From Aliidiomarina iranensis (GTDB lineage: Bacteria; Pseudomonadota; Gammaproteobacteria; Enterobacterales; Alteromonadaceae): 64,000 nt of DNA. Position numbers and translations under genes: made by a program. Position 1 is the first letter of the stretch. The number at the start of each line of letters is the position of its first letter. This document shows positions 8,841-16,694 of this stretch, piece after piece. Location of the stretch: contig NZ_PIPJ01000006.1 in assembly GCF_003987135.1 (NCBI RefSeq), positions 62,001 through 126,000 of the forward strand. The letters are read 5' to 3'. The notes beneath the pieces were generated by a model that was given only the letters and a program-made list of their open reading frames with translations, was not told the DNA's origin and did not search any database.

Positions 8841-9386
8841 ATGATGCAATTGGAGAGCGAGAAAAAAGAGCACAAAGAGAAGCTGATTAGTATTGGCATC
8901 GGAAGTAATATAAACCGTGAGGAAAATATTCGTGGCGCAATTCGCGCCCTTGCAGAGCAGTATCCGCGTTTACAAGTTTCTCCAGTTTACGAATCCGAGG
9001 CGTTAGGCTTTACTGGGCCACCTTTTTATAATCTCGTTGTTAGCTTCTACTCTGCGCAAACTTTATTGCAGGTTCAGCAATGCTGTAAAACTATTGAAGA
9101 GAACTTTGGCCGCCCTGCAGAAACAGAAAAATACAGTTCCCGAACACTCGATCTCGATATCTTACTCTACGGTGATCGAGTACAAACGGGGGCTGAGAAT
9201 GGTGAACCAGATTTACCGCGAACCGAGGTGTTAACCAGCGCTTTTGTATTAAAACCATTGGCTGATTTACATCCACTGCATCATCATCCAATTGAACAGC
9301 AAAATTATCTCGAGCTATGGAAGCAGTTTTTACACAGTGATGTGGGGCAACAGCAATCGTTAACAGTGGTTTCGTTTCGGTGGTAG
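8841..9386 (+). CDS. folK: 6-hydroxymethyl-7,8-dihydropterin pyrophosphokinase
   Basis: A 181-residue enzyme that pyrophosphorylates the FolB product. Family marks are IGIGSNI near residue 17 and SRTLDLDILLYG near residue 95, the latter carrying the Mg-binding aspartates. Two ATG codons stand in tandem (8841 and 8844); AGGG is better spaced for the second. The gene ends one base before the stop of cca on the opposite strand. Confidence 0.95.
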   Translation: MMQLESEKKEHKEKLISIGIGSNINREENIRGAIRALAEQYPRLQVSPVYESEALGFTGPPFYNLVVSFYSAQTLLQVQQCCKTIEENFGRPAETEKYSSRTLDLDILLYGDRVQTGAENGEPDLPRTEVLTSAFVLKPLADLHPLHHHPIEQQNYLELWKQFLHSDVGQQQSLTVVSFRW

Positions 9387-9387
9387 A

Positions 9388-10599
9388 TTAGCCGTTTAGC
9401 GATTCAGCAAGCATGCGTTCAATCGCCCGCTTTCTCTCAAGATTGAGTTGTTCGCTAATTTCTTGATTTTTAAATCCTGCCGCAACAATTTTTTGCACGT
9501 CGATAGCACTAAGCACAGCCAAACCTCGGGTGAGAACTAAGAAATCTCGGCGCTTCGCAATTTCAGAATCGGCAAGAATGATCTGCAAACTATCGAGCAC
9601 AACATGAAACTGCTCTGGCCGTCGCCAGCTATCATTACGTTGAAAAACCAGTAAAATTTGCTCTGCGTTGAGTTCACCACGGGTTAATTCTCTGAGTACT
9701 CTTTCAGTTTCCTCAGCGGCCCGTTGCAGCTTATGGGGAACTTTAAACGCGGTTGCTACATTTAGGTGAGCCAGAAATTGCTGGTGCAAATCTACGCAGA
9801 GTAAAACATAACGTTGCAGAACGAGCGTTTCTCTCTTGGCTTTATCTTTAATGGCTTCACGCGCGAAGTTACCGCCGCTTAACTTTATAAGTTGTGGAAA
9901 TTGAGCCGAAATACTTTGTGTGGTGTTGCTAAGTGAGTTTGTAGTTAAGTGGCTGCCACTTTGAGGTTTGCGAACACCAAGAAGCGCGGCGAGGGCACCG
10001 ATTTCAGCCAACGTTGCAAAAAACACTTCGGGGTTTGGAGTGAGGAAGGCTTTATGTGTTTCTTGCCACACACGTTCAGCTGTAAGCGCTGCTAATTCGC
10101 CGGAACTAACCATTTCTGCCATTAGCTGGAAGGTTTCGTTAGCAATGGTGAAGCCAAGTTCAAAGAAGCGCGCGTAAAACCGCGCCACTCGCAATACCCG
10201 AAGTGGATCTTCTTGGAAAGCATTGGAAACATGCCGAAGCTTGCGATTTTGGATGTCGGCGACACCGCCATAGGGATCATAGAGTTTACCATCGCTATCT
10301 TTGGCAATCGCATTGATGGTGAGATCACGCCGCAATAGATCATCTTCAAGGGTAACATCGGGCGCTGAATAGCAAATAAACCCTGTGTACCCCGAGCCGG
10401 ATTTTCTCTCAGTTCTTGCTAGGGCGTATTCGGCTTGAGTTTGCGGATGCAAAAACACTGGGAAATCATTACCCACAGGTGTGTATCCTGCAGCGAGCAA
10501 TTCTTCAGGTGTGGCACCCACCACAACATAATCGTAATCAGCAACGGGTAAACCGAGCAATTCATCACGAACAGCGCCGCCAACAACATAAACCTTCAT
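9388..10599 (-). CDS. cca: CCA tRNA nucleotidyltransferase without an HD motif
   Basis: A 403-residue class II nucleotidyltransferase that builds or repairs the 3' CCA end of tRNAs. The head and neck are intact: [10 protein letters not shown], the metal-binding [15 protein letters not shown] and [16 protein letters not shown]. In E. coli Cca the C-terminal half is an HD phosphohydrolase domain. Here the matching region (about residues 205-300) has no recognisable His-Asp pair, so phosphatase and phosphodiesterase activities are probably absent. AGGA precedes the ATG by five bases. The encoded tRNA-Leu in this window already carries CCA, so the enzyme would serve mainly repair. Confidence 0.94.
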   Translation of the reverse strand: MKVYVVGGAVRDELLGLPVADYDYVVVGATPEELLAAGYTPVGNDFPVFLHPQTQAEYALARTERKSGSGYTGFICYSAPDVTLEDDLLRRDLTINAIAKDSDGKLYDPYGGVADIQNRKLRHVSNAFQEDPLRVLRVARFYARFFELGFTIANETFQLMAEMVSSGELAALTAERVWQETHKAFLTPNPEVFFATLAEIGALAALLGVRKPQSGSHLTTNSLSNTTQSISAQFPQLIKLSGGNFAREAIKDKAKRETLVLQRYVLLCVDLHQQFLAHLNVATAFKVPHKLQRAAEETERVLRELTRGELNAEQILLVFQRNDSWRRPEQFHVVLDSLQIILADSEIAKRRDFLVLTRGLAVLSAIDVQKIVAAGFKNQEISEQLNLERKRAIERMLAESLNG

Positions 10600-10745
10600 A
10601 ATTTTCCTAAGTAGTGTTCACTCAAAGTTTTTGAGCCGGTATGATTTCGAATCATTGCCAATCTTTATGATGATTGCAAGGATTGTAGCAGGCTGCTACT
10701 TTGCTGTTCTTCTGATTGCATTTTTCTGCGTGGGTTCTGAATACT

Positions 10746-13049
10746 ATGTACCATGATTTTTTTGGTTTTACACAAGTGCCGTTTTCGATTGCTCCAGACC
10801 CTGATTTTCTTTTTCTAGGGCCTCGGCATAGAGAAGGCCTAGCGCATTTGCGCAATGGGCTCACCGGCAGCGGCGGCTTCTTGTTGTTAACTGGTGAGGT
10901 TGGCACAGGTAAAACTACATTATCACGGGCAATTTTAGCTGAACTAGGTACCGGCCTTGATGTTGCCTTTGTGCTCAACCCGATGCTCAGTGAACGTGAA
11001 TTATTAGCTACCATTTGCGATCAGTTTGGCATTCCCGGCCGGCACGAAAAGGCATCGTTGAAGCGTTTAACCGACCATCTTAGCCGATTTTTACAGGAAG
11101 CCGGCGAGCAAGGGCGTAACCCCGTTGTTCTCATTGACGAAGCTCAGCATCTTTTGCCTTCAGTGTTAGAGCAATTGCGTTTACTCACAAATTTGGAAAC
11201 AGATTCTCGTAAACTCCTCAGTGTTGTGCTGATTGGTCAGCCTGAGTTGCAAGAATTGTTGCAGCGGCGAGAGTTACGGCAGGTGGCGCAACGAATTGTA
11301 GCGCGCTATCACTTGCTGCCACTCACCTTGGTAGAAATGAAAGAATATATTCAACATCGGCTACAACGGGTAGGAGGTAGCGAAGATATCTTTTCTAGCC
11401 GAGCGTTGAAAAATGTTTGGCAATTTTCTCAAGGTACGCCACGTTTGATCAATTTGGTGTGTGATCGTGCGCTGCAAATTGCCGCCCGTGAAGAAGTAAA
11501 GCAAGTAAGTGCAAAGCATGTTAGTGAAGCCATCGCCTCTTTGAGTTTTGCCCCGGCGGCACAAAATCGAAATTCTCGAGAGTTTGGCCAGAGCAGCCGG
11601 TTTGCCCAAGCAAGATCGGTAATCATGGCAACCTTTGTTGTGTTTGCAATTGGAGCTTTAGGTTGGGGAGCTTCGCGCTATTTGCCGGAACTATCAGGCG
11701 CGGGCACGGGTAATAATGGCGCGAGCACTAACCAGGTTTTAAACGGAAATGCTAGCGCAAGTAACATTGGCGTTGGTATGCCACTTTTGCCGGCGATTGA
11801 AGCATTAGCAGGGCAATGGGATGTGGCTAGTTTTGCAGTTGGTGCCGAACCATGCCAACGGTTGTTAGATGTTGATTTGGCTTGTTTGCGTAGCCAGTTT
11901 AGCGTACCGGAACTTGTGCAATTCGATCTCCCCTTAGTCATCGAAAGCAAACAGAGTGATAATCGCTATTATCTACTTTTAGGGTATGGAAGCACGGAGC
12001 GTGCAGATAATCTTGGTGAGAAACCTTGGGCCCTTTGGGATGGTACTGAAGTTTATAAACTCACTGATGCGGAGTTTAACCAATTATACTCAGGGCAAGC
12101 GTTGCTTCTTTATCAAGTGCCAAGTGGGGAAGAGCTTCCAGAAGTGATTGAAAATGGCTTGGCTGCACGAGTACCGTTCACCTTACAGAATCGATCTTTA
12201 CAGCGACAATTACAATGGCTTCGGCAGAGCCAATCGGCTCGAATTCAAGCTATGAATCCCAACGCTTTCGAAAATCCGGTGAACGCTGGGGTGAGCGCTG
12301 GGGTCGGCGATGAGGTGGCGAACAACAGTGAGCCGAGTGAAGGTGCCAATTCCAACTCGGAAGCTATTGAAGCCTCAACAGCAAATTTAGCAGTGAGTTT
12401 AGAATCCGTATTGAGCTCAATCGAGATAGCTTTGTTAAGTAGTGCTCACTATGAACAAAGGCCACGTTTGCTCGATGCTGCAGCTCCTGTTAGTAGTTTA
12501 ACACCAACGACTACCGAGCGCGTTACTTATCCGGGCGCAGCTGAATCTCTTGGTGGGTTAACGATTCCTTACCAAAGTTTAGCCATTCCATCTGAATTTT
12601 TAGCCTCTTTAGATTCTAATGGCTCGGTGGACGCGGAGGACACTGAGAACGAGGACGGCGAGCGCATTGCCACCCGGCAAGTGGATATGTCGGCTGATGA
12701 TGAGTTGGCTAATGTATCGCCACGGATTCGCGCTCTTTTTGACCAAGCGGTGGATGAGGTAGGAATTAATGACACTATGGCCGAACAGGCTTCGGAACAA
12801 ATTCAATCACTGCGTGAGGTAAATGATTTAACCGCAGCTGAACGCCGCGCTTTACCTCGGTTTGAATATAACTCCCATATGTACAGCGGGCGTACACAAG
12901 AGCGCTGGATTCGGTTGAATAATCGGATGCTTCGCGAGGGGGATAGGTTAGGTGAATTGCGAGTAGTGCAAATCGAAGCGGCCCACACCATTTTTGGCTT
13001 TCGAGAAATTTTATTTCGTGTTGAAGCACTTGAAGATTTAACTGATTGA
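10746..13049 (+). CDS. Fused GspA-GspB (ExeA-ExeB) type II secretion assembly protein
   Basis: A 767-residue inner-membrane protein. Residues 1-270 are an ExeA/GspA AAA+ ATPase: the start MYHDFFGFTQVPFSIAPDP, Walker A GEVGTGKTT at about 50 and Walker B VVLIDEAQHL at about 128. A single membrane helix follows at about 291-312. The periplasmic part begins with a region like the ExeA C39-like domain (EPCQRLL...ACL, about 368). A polar, low-complexity linker then leads to a C-terminal GspB (T2SSB) domain at about 703-760, with LPRFEYNSHMYS and RWIRLNNRMLREGDRL. In Aeromonas ExeA and ExeB are separate proteins that help place the type II secretin in the outer membrane. Here both are one chain, and no clear peptidoglycan-binding motif lies between them. 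The ATG at 10746 fits family starts better than the TTG at 10716. No other gsp gene is in the window. Confidence 0.85.
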   Translation: MYHDFFGFTQVPFSIAPDPDFLFLGPRHREGLAHLRNGLTGSGGFLLLTGEVGTGKTTLSRAILAELGTGLDVAFVLNPMLSERELLATICDQFGIPGRHEKASLKRLTDHLSRFLQEAGEQGRNPVVLIDEAQHLLPSVLEQLRLLTNLETDSRKLLSVVLIGQPELQELLQRRELRQVAQRIVARYHLLPLTLVEMKEYIQHRLQRVGGSEDIFSSRALKNVWQFSQGTPRLINLVCDRALQIAAREEVKQVSAKHVSEAIASLSFAPAAQNRNSREFGQSSRFAQARSVIMATFVVFAIGALGWGASRYLPELSGAGTGNNGASTNQVLNGNASASNIGVGMPLLPAIEALAGQWDVASFAVGAEPCQRLLDVDLACLRSQFSVPELVQFDLPLVIESKQSDNRYYLLLGYGSTERADNLGEKPWALWDGTEVYKLTDAEFNQLYSGQALLLYQVPSGEELPEVIENGLAARVPFTLQNRSLQRQLQWLRQSQSARIQAMNPNAFENPVNAGVSAGVGDEVANNSEPSEGANSNSEAIEASTANLAVSLESVLSSIEIALLSSAHYEQRPRLLDAAAPVSSLTPTTTERVTYPGAAESLGGLTIPYQSLAIPSEFLASLDSNGSVDAEDTENEDGERIATRQVDMSADDELANVSPRIRALFDQAVDEVGINDTMAEQASEQIQSLREVNDLTAAERRALPRFEYNSHMYSGRTQERWIRLNNRMLREGDRLGELRVVQIEAAHTIFGFREILFRVEALEDLTD

Positions 13050-13090
13050 AACACTTGCGAACTGGTTGTACCTTTGCGATGATATGGCAA

Positions 13091-13111
13091 ATTAAACAAG
13101 CGTTTGAAAAT
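13091..13111. promoter_or_regulatory. Candidate PsrA-type operator before the acyl-CoA dehydrogenase gene
   Basis: ATTAAACAAGCGTTTGAAAA contains AAAC-N4-GTTT with flanking TT and GAA, which resembles the TTCAAAC-N4-GTTTGAA pattern bound by PsrA, the fatty-acid degradation repressor of Alteromonadales and Pseudomonas. It lies 92-112 bp before the start codon of a fatty-acid oxidation gene. The match is imperfect in the outer positions, and no psrA gene is in the window. Confidence 0.4.
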
Positions 13112-13202
13112 CGCCTGAGTTGAAGCCTCAAGCTTTCGCATAGGCGGAGGAAGCGCAGCTAGCCAACGCCTTGCGAGGCGGGAAAAATCAACGGGAGTTT
13201 GT

Positions 13203-14981
13203 ATGAGTGATTATCGCGTGGCATTACAAGATATGAATTTTGTTTTGCATGATGTTTTGAAGATTGGTGATGATTGGGCATCGATGCCCAAAATGAGTGA
13301 AGTAATCGACCCGGATACCGCTCGCGCTATTCTAGATGAAGCCGCAAAGCTTACCTCTACCCTAATCGCACCGAACGCACGTGCAGCCGATGAAGAAGGT
13401 GTTTCTTTTTCTGACGGCGTAGTAACAACCCCGGAAGGTTATAAAGAGCAGTTTCGGCAACTCGCCGAAGGTGGCTGGGTTGGTGTAACGGCGAATCCTG
13501 ATTTTGGTGGCATGGGGATGCCGAAGGTGTTATCGGCACAATACGAAGAAATGATGTGTGCCGCCGATATTTCATTTTCTTTATATTCAGGGCTAACCGC
13601 TGGCGCGATCATGACGCTCGATTTGCATGCCAACGAAGAATTGAAAAACACCTATTTACCCAATTTAGTGGCTGGTGAATGGACAGGAACTATGTGTTTA
13701 ACTGAACCACATGCGGGTACTGATTTGGGCATTATTCGCACCAAAGCTGTGCCGAATGATGATGACAGTTATAGCATTACCGGCACAAAAATCTTTATTA
13801 CCGGCGGTGAGCATGATCTCACTGAAAATATTATTCACTTAGTGCTTGCCAAGTTGCCTGATGCACCGGCCGGTACAAAAGGCATTTCACTTTTCGTAGT
13901 ACCGAAGTTTTTGGTGAATGCCGATGGTTCAATTGGCGAGCGAAATGCCGCAAAAGCGGGTTCAATTGAGCACAAAATGGGGATTCATGCGAGCGCCACC
14001 TGTGTGATGAACTTCGATGGTGCCAAAGGTTGGTTAGTGGGTGAGCCGCATCGTGGCTTAGCTGCAATGTTTACCATGATGAACTACGAACGTTTAGGTG
14101 TTGGCATCCAAGGTTTGGGAGCCGCAGCTCGCTCTTATGGCACCGCTCTTGATTACGCACTAGACCGCCGCCAAGGCCGTGGCGCAAAGGCAACACAAGA
14201 AACGAACGCGGAAGCCGATCCTCTCATTGTTCACGGTGATGTGCGCCGCATGCTGTTAACCATGAAAGCATTTGTTGAAGGTGGGCGTGCTTTTTCAAGC
14301 TATGTTGGGCAACAGCTCGACCGTGCAAAATATGCAGAAAGCGCAGAAGAGCGAGAAGCAGCTGAAGCTCTAGTGCAGTTATTAACACCAGTAGCTAAAG
14401 CGTTTATGACCGATACTGGCTTAGAAGCGACCATTGCTGGGCAACAAGTGCTCGGTGGCCACGGCTTTGTTCGCGAATGGGGGCAAGAGCAGTGGGTACG
14501 TGATTGCCGAATTGCCCAAATCTATGAGGGTACCAACGGTATTCAAGCGCTCGATTTGTTGGGCCGCAAAATTGTCGGTTCAGGCGGAGCTTTGTTACAG
14601 CCTTTAGCTAAAGAAATTCAGGGCTTTTTAGCACAAGATGCAGGCGAATGGAGCCATGAATTTAAGCAACTTGAATCAGCGCTAACAGAGCTTGAGCGAG
14701 TATCGAAAGATATCCTCACAAATTTCCGCGGTGATGAAAATTTAATTAACAGCGTAGCGGTTGATTACCTTAATTTGGTGGGTTACGTGGCCTACGGTTA
14801 CTTGTGGTTACGTATGGCGCAAGTGGCTGAAGCCAAACAAGATTTGGGTGAGTTTGCGACGAGCAAAGTGAAAACGGCTAAATTTTATTTCGCAAAAGTT
14901 TTACCGCGAGTGCATGGTATTGTAGCCTCAATTGATGGTGGCTCAGAGAGTTTGTTTAGCTTCAGCGCGAACGAATTCTAA
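13203..14981 (+). CDS. Acyl-CoA dehydrogenase, large (592-residue) type
   Basis: An FAD enzyme that introduces the alpha-beta double bond into acyl-CoA. Order of parts: an N-terminal extension, the dehydrogenase core (TGTMCLTEPHAGTDLG for FAD and substrate), the C-terminal helical domain with catalytic base Glu442 in YEGTNGIQALDLLGRK, then an extra C-terminal domain of about 120 residues typical of the long form. That form includes beta-oxidation enzymes and the DmdC group, which acts on methylmercaptopropionyl-CoA. The sequence alone does not separate these substrates. GGGAG lies five bases before the ATG, and a PsrA-like box lies further upstream, so a fatty-acid role is favoured. It ends before a terminator. 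Confidence 0.9.
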   Translation: MSDYRVALQDMNFVLHDVLKIGDDWASMPKMSEVIDPDTARAILDEAAKLTSTLIAPNARAADEEGVSFSDGVVTTPEGYKEQFRQLAEGGWVGVTANPDFGGMGMPKVLSAQYEEMMCAADISFSLYSGLTAGAIMTLDLHANEELKNTYLPNLVAGEWTGTMCLTEPHAGTDLGIIRTKAVPNDDDSYSITGTKIFITGGEHDLTENIIHLVLAKLPDAPAGTKGISLFVVPKFLVNADGSIGERNAAKAGSIEHKMGIHASATCVMNFDGAKGWLVGEPHRGLAAMFTMMNYERLGVGIQGLGAAARSYGTALDYALDRRQGRGAKATQETNAEADPLIVHGDVRRMLLTMKAFVEGGRAFSSYVGQQLDRAKYAESAEEREAAEALVQLLTPVAKAFMTDTGLEATIAGQQVLGGHGFVREWGQEQWVRDCRIAQIYEGTNGIQALDLLGRKIVGSGGALLQPLAKEIQGFLAQDAGEWSHEFKQLESALTELERVSKDILTNFRGDENLINSVAVDYLNLVGYVAYGYLWLRMAQVAEAKQDLGEFATSKVKTAKFYFAKVLPRVHGIVASIDGGSESLFSFSANEF

Positions 14982-15021
14982 CCTTGATATAAGCTCGGTT
15001 TAGTTAACTAGAAGGTAACGA

Positions 15022-15060
15022 AAGCCTGGAGGTGTGAGGAACATGCCTCCGGCTTTTTTT
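15022..15060 (+). terminator. Rho-independent terminator of the acyl-CoA dehydrogenase gene
   Basis: AAGCC-T-GGAGG pairs with CCTCC-GGCTT across an 11-base loop and is followed by eight T residues. One unpaired T bulges in the left arm. Confidence 0.8.
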
Positions 15061-15200
15061 TGCGTTCGAGAAGGTGAATTTGCGATTAATCGGCGAAAAT
15101 GCGAAATCTGCCGTTTGCCTGCACGAGTTGATTCGAGTATTTTAGTACTATTGCTTTCGCTCAATAAGTTCATCAACCCACATATCTTCTGCTCGAGCAC

Positions 15201-16673
15201 ATGAGGTATAGCTTTCCAACCATGAACCATTCTCCTTTTAGTGAGTTGCGTGATGCACATGAACCGCGTTCGCCGGAGCAAAAGCTTAGTTGGTTGCGGG
15301 GCGTTGTCATTTGTGTGCTCTGGATAGCTCTTTGGCGGCTATCCTTTGTTCTCGAGTATGCACCCTTCAGTAGTATTTGGTATCCACCTGCCGGTTTGAG
15401 CTTTGCGGTTACGTTACTGTATGGCTGGCGAGGTGCTCTACCTGTGATTGCTGCAGGTTATATCACGGCGTTTTGGATTGATGCCATGTATGGCTTTGCC
15501 TCCGAACCGCTAGCGCTATTTCTTACGAGCACCTCTTCTACCTTAGCGCACGTATTTTCATATGCCGTTGGCGCCCTTTTTTTGCGGCAGTTTATACGCG
15601 TACATGTTATTCGAACCTTACCAGCCATAATTTTAAGCTTTGTTGCACTTGGTTTTATCACTTCCTTATTAGCAGCATTTTTTGGCGTGCAGGTGCAAAT
15701 AAGTGCAGGCTCACTGTCTATTTTTAATTTGTATGAAAACTGGTTGTTGCGGTGGGTAGGCGATATGGTGGGCGTTTTTGTGCTTACGCCATTGTTCTTT
15801 GCCTTGCTTATGTGGAAAACACCAATGTATTCAGCATGGCTAAGGCGATTGCGAATAAGTACACAACCTACGCCACTTTATCAGTACCTGCTCAAAGTAA
15901 CGGTTAGTCTTACCTTGTTGTTATGTTTAATCGTGCTTTCTTGGTGGTTCGAAAACCCAGATGTTGCCTTTGGCGCATTTTTTCTAGTGCTTCCGCAAAT
16001 GTGGATTGCCTACACGGAAAATGCGCTTCGTGCGGTAATAAGTTTAGCTATATTTAGTATAGTAGTTGCTTTGGGTGCGGCGATATTTGCGTTAAGTGAT
16101 AGCGCTATTATTTATCAATTTGCCATTTCCGTGATAGCCGTAACGGTATATTTCAGCTTGGCCGCACCTATAATGTTATCGCAATCACAAAGTTTGCAAT
16201 ATCAGGCAAACAACGATCATTTAACTGGGGTTTCGAATCGGCGTTACTTTCTAGAATCAGCAGAGGATGAGTTCGCACGCAGTTTTAAGAATCAATTTCC
16301 GGTGTCATTAGTTACTTTCGATATTCTCGGTTTTCGTGCCATCAACAACAATTATGGCCACAGCGTGGGAGATCAAGTTTTAGTAGAGGTGGCAAAATGT
16401 TTGCGCTCGGAACTGCGGCAATCTGATATTATAGGGCGCTTAAGTAGTAATTCGTTTGTTTTGTTAATGCCGGCACTCACCCATGATTCGGCGCAGAGGT
16501 TTGCTGAACATATGCGGGTAAAACTTAACTATCTGAGCATTGAAGGCTTGAAGCAACCCTTAGATTTCAAATGTGCAGCTATCGAAATTGAGCAGAACGA
16601 GAGTGTTGATGGCGCTATTAAGCGCGTTTCTGAGCTTCTAGAGAGAGCAAAAACGCAAAGTAGGCGCGGCTAA
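15201..16673 (+). CDS. MASE1 membrane sensor with degenerate GGDEF domain
   Basis: A 490-residue protein. Residues about 30-330 are a MASE1 sensor with eight or nine hydrophobic helices; SIWYPPAGLSFA and NWLLRWVGDMVGVFVLTPL are typical. Residues about 335-485 are a GGDEF fold: NDHLTGVSNRRYF, VTFDILGFRAINNNYGHSVG. The catalytic GGDEF loop has become SSNSF (about residues 412-416), so cyclic-di-GMP synthesis is unlikely. The Mg-binding Asp of FDI and the RxxD inhibitory-site motif (RQSD) remain, so binding of cyclic-di-GMP is possible. A second ATG at codon 8 is an alternative start. It is followed after 21 bp by a protease gene on the same strand. Confidence 0.88.
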   Translation: MRYSFPTMNHSPFSELRDAHEPRSPEQKLSWLRGVVICVLWIALWRLSFVLEYAPFSSIWYPPAGLSFAVTLLYGWRGALPVIAAGYITAFWIDAMYGFASEPLALFLTSTSSTLAHVFSYAVGALFLRQFIRVHVIRTLPAIILSFVALGFITSLLAAFFGVQVQISAGSLSIFNLYENWLLRWVGDMVGVFVLTPLFFALLMWKTPMYSAWLRRLRISTQPTPLYQYLLKVTVSLTLLLCLIVLSWWFENPDVAFGAFFLVLPQMWIAYTENALRAVISLAIFSIVVALGAAIFALSDSAIIYQFAISVIAVTVYFSLAAPIMLSQSQSLQYQANNDHLTGVSNRRYFLESAEDEFARSFKNQFPVSLVTFDILGFRAINNNYGHSVGDQVLVEVAKCLRSELRQSDIIGRLSSNSFVLLMPALTHDSAQRFAEHMRVKLNYLSIEGLKQPLDFKCAAIEIEQNESVDGAIKRVSELLERAKTQSRRG

Positions 16674-16694
16674 TAATAAAAAAGGACTCATTAC

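Noticed and set aside
13112-13202. A possible riboswitch in the GC-rich leader of the acyl-CoA dehydrogenase
   Set aside because: There is a small hairpin (GCCTT/AGGC type), but I could not match it to any riboswitch consensus that I know (SAH, glycine and cyclic-di-GMP were considered).
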